A model generated the notes under the pieces. It saw only the letters and a program-made list of their open reading frames with translations. It was not told the origin of the DNA and did not search any database. Below are positions 20,965 to 32,248 of a DNA stretch of 64,000 nt, in pieces. A program made the translations under genes and the position numbers. This DNA comes from Peronospora farinosa (Eukaryota > Oomycota > Peronosporomycetes > Peronosporales > Peronosporaceae): the NCBI GenBank assembly GCA_947646735.1, contig CANTFK010000673.1, forward strand, positions 62,001-126,000. The letters are read 5' to 3'. Numbering within the stretch: the stretch's first letter is position 1; each line of letters starts with the position of its first letter.

Positions 20965-23900
20965 TCACCTATTGTCTAACTCCATGACCAAGGAAGTACC
21001 CTGCCTACTCTTTTCTATATGGCCATAAGGTTCTTCACTATCAAGTTCGGCTTCTTCCATCTCGACATCATCATCCTCTTCCTCGTCACCCGAGTCTTCT
21101 TCATCCTCAATGTCACCGTCATCATGCACCTCGTGGGTCCCTTCGCTATCCCCCTCTTCTTCGTTCTCTTCGTCGTCGACGATGATCGCATTCTCATTTG
21201 TTACATCCGCCGACAACAGCTTCTCCAGCAGACTCACACGCTCCTTTTTGATATACTGATCAATCTTGATGGAAGATGCGTGAACTGATGTGGTCGCAGT
21301 TGTATCACCTGCGCCCTCTTTCATCTCGACATCAGCTATAAAGTTATCGCCCGTCTTTCGCCGAGCTGTTTCGTAAGCGGAGATGGCAGCCACATGCGCC
21401 GCTACGGACTTGGCCAACGAATTCGTCTCCCGGCGGACATCGTAACCACCCTCCAGCACTGAAATGACACGGCCATCACATACCTCTGCAGCCAGCTTGA
21501 GAGTCTCCAGTGTGGCCCAAGCAAAGTCCTCTTCAACATATCCAGCAGGCACGTTAGGATTGTTAACAGCAGCCACACCGCCCAGGATGTCATCGCGATG
21601 ACCATCAAAGCCTGCCGAGATAAAGATAATATCTGGTTGGAACGCCCTCATTGCTGGTAGTACCTTCAACTCAAGGGCGGATCGGAACGCCTGCGACCCG
21701 CTGCCAGCACCTGTATTTTCCAGCGCCACATTTACTCGGTTGCCCGTTTCGCATGACTTTCCCGTTCCCGGAAAGTATTTTCCTGACGAGTACAGATGGA
21801 TGGACGCGAAGAATGCGTCCGGGTCGTCCTTTAGCAACTCCTCCGTGCCGTTTCCATGGTGGATGTCCCAATCAAGCACTGCGACCTTATGAACCCAGGG
21901 GTATAAACGCGCATGGGTAGCACCGATCACTACGTTATTTAGTAAGCAAAAGCCCGACGATGGAGCCTTTTCGGTTCGGCCATGACGTCCAACATGATGC
22001 CCTGGAGGACGCACTAAGCACACAGCATTGTGGTACTCTTTGCGCACAACCCGGTCGACAGCCAGACATACTGTGCCTGCAGCCGCACGGGCTACGTCCC
22101 AAGATTTGCTGCTTACGAACGTGTCCAGCTCCACACCATTCTGCTCAAGACTGGCAGCACCAAACGCTCCAACTAGCGGAGGTCGTCCTTTATTCTTTCT
22201 ACCCCCACGCTTGGGTTTTGGTTCTTCACGAATGCCCGAGTCGGACTCGAACACAAGAGCTCTGGATGAGGGAGAAGATGCTGTGGGGGAAGAGGCAGAT
22301 TGCGACCCAGCCTCAATCGATCTTTCCATTAGCTGCCGCAAATAAGTCGGCGAGTGTACCATCAGTAATGTCGTCTCTGGGGGACAAAGCTCCTCCGGTG
22401 ACATGGAGAGACGGTCGAGTTTGACTGTTTCTTGATGCTTTTTGGCGAGCGAGTTCAGGATGTTCACCACCCGCTACAGCATGAAAATACTTGGTCAGAG
22501 GCACCGCTACGATAGACAAATACAAAACATTGACAAACTATTTAGACTCACCTCCATGCGCTCGGGACACTCCGGGTGGTTCTTTGGTGTCTGGTGGTTA
22601 AAAAACACCGGATGGTACATCACTAAGGTCGTTGGCTTTACAGGCGGCGGGACTGGGATCGCTTGATCCTGCGTCAAATCGATCATTACACGTTTCAGCT
22701 CCTCCATGACGCTGTACGACTCTGTATTGTCCTCATGTGTCACGGCCAAAAATTGCGATGTTATCTGCTCGCTCTTGACCTTTGGAGACAAGTTGGACAA
22801 AGCCACACTTGTAGGTGTCAGAAACGTAGAGTTTAGCTCCGTCGGCCACTGGATGCTCTGCCATTGAGCCAAGCATGATTCAACTGCCTCACGTAGCTCC
22901 TGTTCCCGCCGGAACTTCCCGGAAGCTAGCTGCGGCTCTATTTTTACGTTGACTTCACTGCTCACCGGAGCAGATTTCATCTTCAGTGTTTCAAGTCCTT
23001 GAGCTGCCAAGACTGGAGAATTGTCCGTCTTTGCCTTTGCATCGACTGACTGCATAGCGTTTTCATTCGGCCCTCTTTCAGTCTCATTCTGAGTGTCTAT
23101 CGCATTACCTTCAGCAACGCAAAAGCTTGTGTCAGATGTATGTTCCGTTTCTGGTGCGATTGCAATAGATTCCTTCGTCGTTTTCTCAGCATTCCCGCTT
23201 TCCACCTTCATCTCGACATCTGTTGACTCTGGCGCCTCAGACGGCAATGCCGTTTCCACTAACAAAGTGGCGTTCTCGTAAGGCGTAGCTATTCCAGTTG
23301 TATAGTTCAGCAGCGAGCGCTGAATAACTTGTACCATTTCCAATGAAGAACTCCTCTCTTTCCAAAGAGCTTTCATTTCACCCATGTAAAAGGTGACATA
23401 GGCTTGCCGTAAGCTGGAACTGTTGTCCAAATCATCAAGACCGTCGCTCTCTTCGGTAAAAATTACTTCACTACCGTCGGCATGTTCCAACACATCGGAT
23501 ACAGTCGAAATTGTGTCTGCAACTCGAGCAATGTTTTCACGCTTAACGACTGCACTGTTATCGTCCAAATTAGAAGCCGCAGCATCAACCGGACTAACTT
23601 GTCCATCACCTGTCGTGAGCTCTTTCCCTGGTGATTGTGTCAAAGTAAGCAGCGAATTCCGGTAGTACTCGAACTCTTGAGCAAAGTCCTCAAACCGACG
23701 AGACAATTTTTGGAAACAGTTTAACAAAGCCTCTTCGCATTTGTCGAGCAGGTCGTGTAGGATCGGGTCAAATGAATGGTGCATCAGTTCTACTAGCTGA
23801 GCATCCTGGCCCACACGTTCATGGTTCTTTAACGCTAACAAGGTTTCCATGTCAAGTCTATCCATGGCTTCGCGATACACAGCCGAGTTTTCATTCAACC

Positions 23901-26763
23901 GGTCTTGCTCAATTTTTATAATCCCCTCCAACGCATGTTGGCGATTAGTTTCACGCTGGATATGCTGTCGCACTTGGCCTTCTTCAACATGTAGCTGGCG
24001 CAAGTGCTCCATCCACGCAGTCTTCTCATCGGTCAGAGAAGATGAGCATACTTCTTCCACTGAAACCTCCATTTTTGGTACCTCATTCTCCGTTAAATTG
24101 ACATCATCAACAATTTCACTCGTCACCCGAGTCTTACTTGATAGAGGAAGCAATCGCCATTTGTCTTCGGTGCGAATGGCCAAACAAAACTCCCATTCAA
24201 ACTCATCTCCGGAAACAATTGCTGTGGATGATGATGAAGCATCACCAGCACTTTTCCTACTCACATCGTCATCACACACCGCCATGCTAGGCTCACCCTC
24301 AAAGCAAGCTGCCTTGCTGTCGGACGATGGATCCTCTTGATAGTTGTCATCCGTAATGTTTTCACTTTCAGCACTTTCGTCAACATACTTTGTGTCGGCC
24401 TTCTCAGATTTTCTTGCTTCTGACTCATCTTCATGTTTCTCAGCCTTGACTTCCTTTGATTTTTCTGTTCCAATCGTTTCTTTCTCAGGTTTGCTTGTTT
24501 CCAACTTATCGTCCTTAGGTTTTCCCTCCTCTGTTTCGGCTTTGTCGACTGCCGTTTTCAAAAGATCCGCAACCTTGTTCGTTTCCTTTTCAGTGGATCT
24601 ATTCATATTCGCAACTTGTGACACAGCGTCAGTATCGGTGCCTGACTCTTCAACATCCATATTGTTGTCAAGCTTCGCACTCTTGCAAACCGTTACTGAA
24701 GCAGCACCAGCTTCATCTTTGCCGGCTTCCGCTAATGCAATAACGGCCGAGCATCCGATCATTTCTTCTTCTTGTTTTTCTGCACCTGTCACTTCCATTA
24801 TTACATCGGTAGCCGTCACAAGTTCTGCATCACCTAAACTACCATCAGGTTCTTCTTCTTTCATCTCTTCATTTGCTTGGATCAAATGCTTAGATGAGTC
24901 GATTTGTCCCCCACTAATTTGTGTACCTGGCTTCGAAAGTAGCACTTTCCGCTTTACGTACTTTGCATTTCTCAGAAGGCCAAATTCTTTACACGTATGA
25001 AGCCTACGCTCCGCATTGGCGGCGACAGTATTGCCACCAACGATAACAGGAGATGTACTATTCATGCCAGGCGAAGATCCAGTCTTCACATCACGCATAA
25101 AATGCGCCAATTTCTGCTTCTCGTTACTGCTCGACATTTGGAGTCGGGCACGATAATCGACAACAGCTCGCAGCTTGCTTTCAAATCGTCCATCGACTAC
25201 CGAGTTCGGATCCCTCCCATCAACTCTTACCTTGAGGTGCGCAAGATCATTAATAGCACTAATCAACTTCAGGTGCCGAGAAGTAGACAATAAATCGAGG
25301 ATAGGAGCACACCGTGGTGGAGGCTGGAAAAGTGGATCTACCGGTGCGTCAGCAACGTATAGCTTCAGTTCTTCGATCATCATCAAAACTGCATTCTGGA
25401 TCTCCTTGTTACTCTGTCTCAGTTTCTGATCACGCGTTGTGAATTCCTTCTTGATCGTGGGACCAGAACCAAAGATTTCCGTTTTCACTAAAGACAAAAC
25501 GCTTGTAGCATCGTCCATTTGTGTACTACCCTCTTCATCATTGCTTTTCGCGGACATCGAATGCAAACCCCATTGCACTCGCTGTGAAGCCTCAACCATT
25601 TTCACTGATCGCTGAAGCTTTGACAACCAAGCGTTAAGCTTCATAATCAACAAGTTGTACTTGGCATTTTGAACACTGCGGCTAGCATAGCTTGATCCGC
25701 CAACCATAGCCCCCTGTTGAGCCGATGTCTGTTTTTCCTCTTCAAGTAACTGCTTCAGCAACACATCGCGTTTCTCCGGGAAATTGAGAACAATCTCGTC
25801 AGGGTGAGCATTACTGCAGTCGGTCGGGCCTCCAAAGTATTTCAAAGCTGCCTTGTCATATGCCATAGCGGCTTCTTCGGCTGTGGAAAATGTGCCCAAA
25901 TTGACGACCTTTCCGTTTACGTGAATCTGTGCGTGCGCATACACGCGATGTACCTGGACACCGAGATATTTTTTAGCTGACACACTCAAAGCCTTCTCGC
26001 TGAACTCCGTCTTACGACGCTTCGCTTCAAATTGCACATCGGTGGCGTGCACATCAGGTGATCCGTGCAAGCGTTTGCCACGTCCTCGACCTCGTCCACG
26101 CCCGCGACATCTACCTCGTCCACGTCCAGGAGAAGTAGAATAATCCACAGATGAAGGACGGACAGGTGACGACGTGACGCTAGTTTCTGTTGCAGCATTT
26201 GGAGTTTGCTGACGAACGCCGAAAGCCACCTCCGGTTGAACAAAGCTATCGTGAAGGTGAGGAAAGTTGAGTTGCGCACTTGTGCCATAATGCATGAGTG
26301 CGGCCTTGTCATAGGCATGAGCTGCTTCAATTTCACTACCAAAGGTTCCTAACTGAAGGTACTTGGATCCTTGCCAAAGCTTGGCCACAAACGGCTTTTT
26401 GACGCCCTTCATTGACACTTTAGCCACCCCCCTGTACTTGGAATCCTTCATGAGGATATCAGGCGTGTCCGTGACAGTATCAGCAAAAGTAAATAGATCT
26501 TCAGCTTGAGACGGAGACGTGTCCGGAGCTATTGCGGCTGTACCTGATGCAGCGACTATAGCACCAGCTGTGGCCATATGCTGCTTAGTAACATTAGTGT
26601 CTGTACATGTCTTGCAATAGAAATCTCCTGCTGGGATCTCAGTGAGTGGTGGTACAAGACAGTACGTGTGGTACTCTCCGTCACAGCCGTCACACAACAA
26701 GATGCTGTCTCCGTTCTGACTTGAGCCACACACGACACATCCGTGACTCTGTGTGTGCTGCAT
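20965..26763 (-). CDS. PHD finger, two AP2-like domains and class II histone deacetylase in one protein (1,906 aa)
   Basis: Two exons, 26763-22552 and 22473-20965, are joined in phase 0 across a 78-bp intron (GTGAGT...GTAG) inside the deacetylase domain. Residues 7-53 form a PHD finger with a C4HC3 pattern (CVVCG, CDGCDGEYHTYC, FYCKTC). AP2-like domains lie at about 108-168 (SKYRGV...LGTFGSEIEAAHAYDKAAL) and 264-329 (KKYLGV...LGTFSTAEEAAMAYDKAAL). Between them is a GRGRGR-rich, AT-hook-like basic run (213-230). A long acidic, partly coiled region precedes the catalytic domain, which starts near 1380 with HPVFFNHQTPKNHPECPER. All deacetylase signatures are intact: PPGHHVGRHGRTEK, DWDIHHGNGTE, SAGFDGHRDD and LEGGYD. 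The tail is acidic. Expected role: nuclear lysine deacetylase guided by histone reading and DNA contact. An extra 5' exon is possible, since TTGTAG precedes the ATG. Confidence 0.85.
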
Positions 26764-27318
26764 TTGTATCTACAAGACACAAAACGAGAAAGATCGTATT
26801 AGAAGAGAGGTGAATTATTATCTAAAGACAAGAATTGTCGCACTATTCAAGACGCCTTTTCACACTTGATGTTGTTTGCAATACCGGTGACCATATCGTC
26901 AATTTCCACGTGGTGTGAATAGGGGAAAAGTAGATGGCATACTAGATTCAAATGAAACAAAATGTGAATCTTTGATAAGCGCTTGTTTATACTAATTTTA
27001 CCAGGTAGAATTTGAATTCCTCAATTTTGTGAAAAGTGTATAGTGTACATGTATAACTTGAAAAAAGGTAAAAAAAGTGAGAATTTAATGCTTTTACATA
27101 GGTTTTTCACAAATTGTTAAACGGACATTACTTATAGCTCTTTAGCTCTGAGATTACATAGCAGTCATAATATCACACGTATTCATTTAGCTCGCAGTTA
27201 ACGATAAAGATACCGAAAACTACTCGCAGGTAAAAAAAATAGAATGATTTACAAGCCTCTTTAAAAACCTTTTTCTCCTTTAACCGTTAGCCAGGAAGAA
27301 AACAAAGAAGATAAGAGA
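26764..27318. promoter_or_regulatory. Shared intergenic region between divergent genes
   Basis: This 555-bp AT-rich stretch separates the divergent HDAC-fusion and ATP-grasp genes and must hold both promoters. No ORF or repeat was recognised. The 3' end next to the ATP-grasp start is pyrimidine-rich (27262-27285), a common feature near oomycete transcription starts. Confidence 0.4.
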
Positions 27319-28599
27319 ATGGTCATGGGTATATTTTCTGCTGGTGTGACCGTCATCAAGACGCTTTTGAGTTTCTACGGCTCTCTGCTGCATTACTGGG
27401 TGCGTCGCGGCAGTTACGCGGATTGCCCGTTCTTCTCCGACGACCTGCACGCCAAGACGTACCTGTACTCAATCGCGCTGCTAAATTCGCTGTGGAGCCA
27501 GCCGCACTACCGTCATCCGAGCTTTTACAAGGACCTGGTCACAAACCTGCGCAATGTTGCCATTCCAGGCACGGGTGTGCCACTTTCGATTGTAAGCTCC
27601 TCGCGTCTGATCCTCTTCCCCTTTTTGCTCTTTGTCTACCCATGGCTGTGTGCCATTGGTGCTTTCTTTGAGCTGTCCAAAGAGTATTCGAACAAGCAAG
27701 GAAACATAATCGAGAGGTTTTTGCGGACTTTTACGCAGATCTTTGTGTGCCCGCAGAACTGGTTCGCCTTTTGGCGCATCAACTGTCACGTAGTGAGTCT
27801 GCACAGCCTAAAGACCAATTCACCCGGATACATTATGGAGAACAAATGGGATTTTCTCATTGAGGCCGAGAAGAATGACATTGCTGTGTCACCTTACCTC
27901 AAGACGCCAGGCTCGTTGGTCATCAAAGACCGCAATGAGGAAAGTGGAATGGGCATCTTCATGTTTCAAAACGCTGTAGCCGGTGGAGACTGGATCATCC
28001 AGGAGAAGCTGGACAACTCGCCTTTTCTCAAGAAGCTGTTGCCAGAGGTTGCGCCTCTCTCAACCTTCCGCATCATCACGGCGTCACGTCACGGCCTGGG
28101 CAAGACAGCGGCGTTGAAGGATGGTGGCAACGGTATCAAGTCGCTCAGTTGCGTGTTTCGCGCCGGTCTAGCAGGCGCTGCGACAGATCACAAGTCCATT
28201 ATGTTCGACGTGGACATGGAGTCTGGCAAAATTCTTAAGGGATCCACCACCACGCACTGGTACCGCGTTGGCCCGCACCACATGTTTCGAGGCAACCTCA
28301 GCGTGGGACACGACATCACCAACCACCCGGACACTGGTGTTCCTATCACAGGCAACGTGATTAAAGAGATCAAGCAGATGAAGCAGCTTGCGGAGGAGGC
28401 GCACTACAAGCTTATGAAGGACGTGCCGCTCTGTGGCTGGGATGTGGCGCTGACTAATATAGGCGTGCTGCTGCTGGAGGTCAACATCTCGTGCAACTTT
28501 TTTTGTGGCACATTCGACCAGCCATGGTACTTCCAGTTCCTAGACGATTACTTTCGCCATCTTGAGAAGTTGCCCACGCCTGCAAAGAAGGTCAGCTAG
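27319..28599 (+). CDS. Membrane-anchored ATP-grasp protein related to sugar/glutamate ligases (426 aa)
   Basis: This is a single uninterrupted exon. A hydrophobic N-terminal helix (about 5-27) and a stronger membrane segment (about 95-117, LILFPFLLFVYPWLCAIGAFF-like) suggest anchoring. The C-terminal two thirds resemble the ATP-grasp group annotated as alpha-L-glutamate ligase-related: a lysine-containing nucleotide strand (GSLVIKDRNEESG), a glycine-rich loop (AVAGGDWIIQEKLD), STFRII, an acidic strand (SIMFDVDMESG) and GVLLLEVNIS, where Glu and Asn would bind Mg-ATP. The family joins an acid to an amine or hydroxyl group via an acyl-phosphate. The substrate here is unknown. A second ATG three codons in is equally plausible as start. 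Confidence 0.65.
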   Translation: MVMGIFSAGVTVIKTLLSFYGSLLHYWVRRGSYADCPFFSDDLHAKTYLYSIALLNSLWSQPHYRHPSFYKDLVTNLRNVAIPGTGVPLSIVSSSRLILFPFLLFVYPWLCAIGAFFELSKEYSNKQGNIIERFLRTFTQIFVCPQNWFAFWRINCHVVSLHSLKTNSPGYIMENKWDFLIEAEKNDIAVSPYLKTPGSLVIKDRNEESGMGIFMFQNAVAGGDWIIQEKLDNSPFLKKLLPEVAPLSTFRIITASRHGLGKTAALKDGGNGIKSLSCVFRAGLAGAATDHKSIMFDVDMESGKILKGSTTTHWYRVGPHHMFRGNLSVGHDITNHPDTGVPITGNVIKEIKQMKQLAEEAHYKLMKDVPLCGWDVALTNIGVLLLEVNISCNFFCGTFDQPWYFQFLDDYFRHLEKLPTPAKKVS

Positions 28600-29726
28600 G
28601 TGCGAGTGTTATCGAGCAGTATGACAAGCTGATCTCTTTATTTTTGTGGTCCCGGTACTGCATATGTGCTGCCTCGAGATATCTAGCGAAAGGGTTTTAA
28701 CAAACCAATATATTTAAAGCGCCGTGTGCAATTTCAAGTAAGATTACTTGTATGGGCATGTAGTCGTGTATTGTGCTCTAAATGGCTGCATATATAATTC
28801 AAATGATAACATCTAGGCCTCGCCAATCGTGCAGCGCACCTAGACACTTTCTCCTATCTGCAGCAAGCGCATGAAAGTGTGTAAATCTGGCCTCAAACCT
28901 AGAGCGTAGAACAAATGCTTGACTACGAAGATGACCGACGCCACCGGACGGATGCTGTTCACATTGAGCTGCTCACTATGAACGACCTGCTAGTGCTGGG
29001 CTGTAGAGACAAACACTAGCGATTGCGACCTTCTAAATTCAACGCGTCTCGAGCATATAAATTACAGCGAGCATGTTTCCTTTCTCGTCACAAAGCCTAG
29101 GCTAAGAGACTGAATGCGTTGTGTCGAAATGTTCGCTGGCGAAGTCGACCAAGCGTTTTGCCATCGGATGCATTTTTGGCGGTAATTGGCTGCCAACGCT
29201 AGACTCGCGGCCACTTTCAAGCGTCATTATCGAGTGACGAAGGCACACCACAGACCATTGTACTCATTCGTTGACCGGATAAATTTAGCCTGTAAGCAAT
29301 TTGTTTATATACTGGTCGCTATGGCATCACTTTGCCCGTAGGCGGTCAGGCCGTCGACACGCTCGCCACCTGATCCTCCAAACTTACACCTTTGAATATT
29401 GTGGGTTGTGATGGTATTATTTCATAACCTTTTGCATCAGTTGAAGCTGTAGAATGTGGAGCTGAAGCGAGCTCAGCCTTGCGTTATATCGCGGTCTGAA
29501 AGGAAAGCAGATCGATCATAGCATCCTAGTGCCTAACTGAGAGCTTTCGCATTGAGGGAGACAGCATCGCCGCAAACTTGATTTGTGGCAGCAAGTATCT
29601 GCGTATTGTATCCTGCAGTGACGTGTGAAGCAAACGAGAAGAAGTAGTAGATCTCGAATTTTTGCTGCTGGGTAGCTCTTTCATGCTAATGTATGATGCA
29701 TGCGTATGCTTCGCCAGCGCTGAAAC
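28600..29726. other. Intergenic, no gene seen
   Basis: The stretch holds the 3' flank of the ATP-grasp gene and lacks open frames of useful size on either strand. No repeats, LTR ends or RNA genes were recognised. Confidence 0.4.
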
Positions 29727-30491
29727 TTAGTCCACAACATACTCGGCTTTGAAAAACTCTTCAATCGCATATGCTGCGGATGTACTCAGCACAGTCACGT
29801 CTAGCAGTTTCTCCGCTCCGGCTTGAGCAATCGATGCAATATTGCCTGTTCAAAAGCTGGCGTTAATAACATGCATATGTAATGTAAAACTCGCGTCCAC
29901 GCACCGAATAGATCGAGTAGCATGTCACACTCGACTACAGAAAGAAATGGAAAATTGGTTTGCAATGTGTCCATTGCATGCTTGCGAGTAAGTAATTCCT
30001 CGTTCATCTAACCAAAGGCAAATTAGTACTCATATCAGTGTAAAATGATGCATCGCAATAAATGTAACTAGCTTACGCGCTTTTCAAGCTGTTCAGCCTT
30101 CTCGGAGATTTGAAAAGCAAGTTTCTCGTGAACAGACACCTTCGAGCAGGAGTATCATGTCAAAACAGTGCATGCAAAATTGAAGCGTAGAACAGTACAA
30201 ACCATGATCTTAACTGCAGCAGGGACGCTAAAAGCTATGAAAGAGAGTAGTGCAAATACAGCATTAGTCTGTAATGAATCGACAGTATTATTGATAGGAT
30301 CACATGCCTGTAAACATCTTGATCTTCACAGAGCTACTAATCGCGAATAGCTGCAGTTTTGAGTACTGCGGGATTGGTAGGATAGCGATTGCAAATACAT
30401 TTCCAAAGGCCTTTTCAGCTTTCAGCAGTCTGAGTAAAACACACACCATCAATTTGATCCGTATAATGATGTCTCTTTCGGACGTGGACAT
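29727..30491 (-). CDS. Small multi-exon protein with a helix-hairpin-helix-like end (XPF/ERCC1 type?)
   Basis: Three 3' exons are well supported by frame and splice sites: 30139-30077, 30007-29905 and 29845-29727, with introns of 69 and 59 bp. They encode an amphipathic helix (VSVHEKLAFQISEKAEQLEKR) followed by FPFLSVVECDMLLDLFG and IEEFF near the C-terminus. The pattern resembles the tandem HhH fold that ends XPF, ERCC1 and FAAP24-like proteins. Upstream, a frame from an ATG at 30491 has a strand-like AIAILPIPQYSKLQLFAI that could be the start of the nuclease-like domain. Its junction to the exon ending at 30203 is uncertain, as two alternative introns are possible. No catalytic ERKxxxD motif is seen. 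Function in DNA repair or meiosis is only a guess from fold. Confidence 0.35.
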
Positions 30492-31073
30492 GAAGTTTCT
30501 TTCCTGTCAATGGTGCTCTCGATTGAAAACTGAGACACCTCCTTGTGGATTAGCTGAAAACACTATACGTCAGCTCTGTACTAAGCATTTCACATACAAA
30601 CCCTTCCCACCATAAAAGCCACAGGCGGAAACTCGCCCTTTCGCTGGGAAATCATCACGTCTGAGCTCATTATCAGTCACGACTCTGAGCTACCAATTGA
30701 CATGGCGTATACTTACCAGCAAGACAACCTGTAGCCTCTGCTTGTTCATGTACAACACGTCAGTTTCTATTTAATTAGGTTTCATGTACATGTTCGCGTC
30801 GCTCAGTCTTGTGCCTTTTGGTTGAAATCCGTAGATCCCTTCGAGCTCTTGCGCCACTGTATCCGTCATTACTACGTGTCAGAACCATAGCTAATATATC
30901 TCACACGTCATCACTACCTTCAGTAGGTACTGTATGCGGATTGAAGAGCACCAACTGCTCTCTAGCGCCTCGACAGCGCGTGATCTTTCTGCTCGTCATG
31001 TTACAAAAGTGCGGGTGTCAACTTCAACCTTGGGACCATCACTCTGCTACACCAATAATACACAATTAGTAGT
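30492..31073. promoter_or_regulatory. Intergenic between divergent genes
   Basis: The stretch separates the small HhH-like gene (minus) from the dihydrouridine synthase gene (plus). A frame at 30809-31069 has no recognisable domain and starts close to the next gene, so it was not taken as a gene. Promoters of both genes should lie here. Confidence 0.35.
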
Positions 31074-32153
31074 ATGAGCAGCTTCTGGCAAGGACTGGCG
31101 AGGCCGCTGTACTGCGTCGCGCCCATGGCAAACGTGACGGATGCAGCTTTCCGTCATCTTATCAGTGAGATTGCCAAGCCGTCGGTCATGTGGACGGAGT
31201 TTGTCAGCTGTGAGGCTCTGACGCACGACGCGGACTCACGCCGTCGGATGATGACTACGCTCAAGTACGCCGAGAAGGAGCGGCCTGTGGTTGCACAGCT
31301 TTTCGGCTCAAAGCCCAAGCAATTCTACGAGGTAACTACTGTATACATGGCTTTTTCTATTGTGCGCTGGACACTGCTTAATACATGATTGTCGTTGATT
31401 TTTGCGTGCTGCCAGTCGGCAATGATCGTGCGTGACTTGGGCTTCGATGGCATCGATATCAATATGGGTTGTCCAGAAAGGAATGTGAATAAGCAAGGAA
31501 GTGGCGCTGCGTTAATCTTGCAACCGAGCTTAGCGATGGAGATTGTGGCTGCCTGTAAACGTGGCGCAGGGGATCTACCCGTGTCCGTCAAAACGCGCAT
31601 TGGTTTCCACCACATCGATTACAAGGACTGGGTACTTCGACTGTTGGCGACGGGGGCGGAGGTAATCACTATTCATGGACGGACGCGTGACGAGATGTCC
31701 AAGGTCCCGGCACACTGGGATATCATCGGAGAGGTGGCAACGTTGGCCAAATCGATAGGCTCGTCGGCGCTAATTCTCGGCAATGGCGACGTTGAAAATC
31801 TCGTTGATGCACGGCAGAAGGTTGACGAGTACGGAGTCGACGGCGTAATGCTTGGCCGTGCGTTGTTTGGCAACCCGTGGCTATTCCAAGGGTATCCAAA
31901 CACCACGCATGTTTCAGTAAAAGAGAAGCTGGAGGTAATACGACGTCACACACAGCTTTTCCAAGAGCTTTTGGCAGGCCCAAACCTCATAGGGTTTTCG
32001 CGCATGAAAAAGTTTTATGGTTCATACCTAAAAGGGGTGCCGAATGCGCGTCACCTACGTGATCGTATGGCTCGTACGCAAACGCCCGAAGACGTATATT
32101 ACATCATTGACGAAGCTCTCGAGCAGCTGAGTACGCAAGAGCACGTACAATAA
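31074..32153 (+). CDS. tRNA-dihydrouridine synthase, DusB/NifR3-like (331 aa)
   Basis: Two exons, 31074-31331 and 31416-32153, are joined in phase 0 over an 84-bp intron (GTAACT...CCAG). The enzyme reduces uridine to dihydrouridine in the D-loop of tRNA using FMN and NADPH. Visible signatures are the FMN-barrel start LYCVAPMANVTDAAFR, QLFGSKPKQF, the catalytic-cysteine loop INMGCPERNVNKQGSGAAL, the KTRIG strand, TIHGRTRDEM, and the phosphate-binding GNGDV and GVMLGRALFGNPWLF. The C-terminal helical RNA-binding domain is present (FSRMKKFYGSYLKG). The length is typical. It converges on a second dihydrouridine synthase gene 95 bp away. Confidence 0.88.
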
Positions 32154-32248
32154 AGATTCTTCTATACTATTGTGTTTATCTCGAGCGTCATCTAGTTATT
32201 CTACCTAGCAGCACTTAATGCTTGCTCATCGCCTACCCGAAAAGATTT

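Noticed and set aside
24344..25000. 218-codon plus-strand frame
   Set aside because: It is antisense to the acidic, serine-rich middle of the PHD-AP2-HDAC gene; its Ser/Val-rich composition is what such a shadow gives.
30809..31069. 86-codon frame upstream of the dihydrouridine synthase
   Set aside because: No similarity, ends four bases before the gene start, and probably lies in its promoter or leader.
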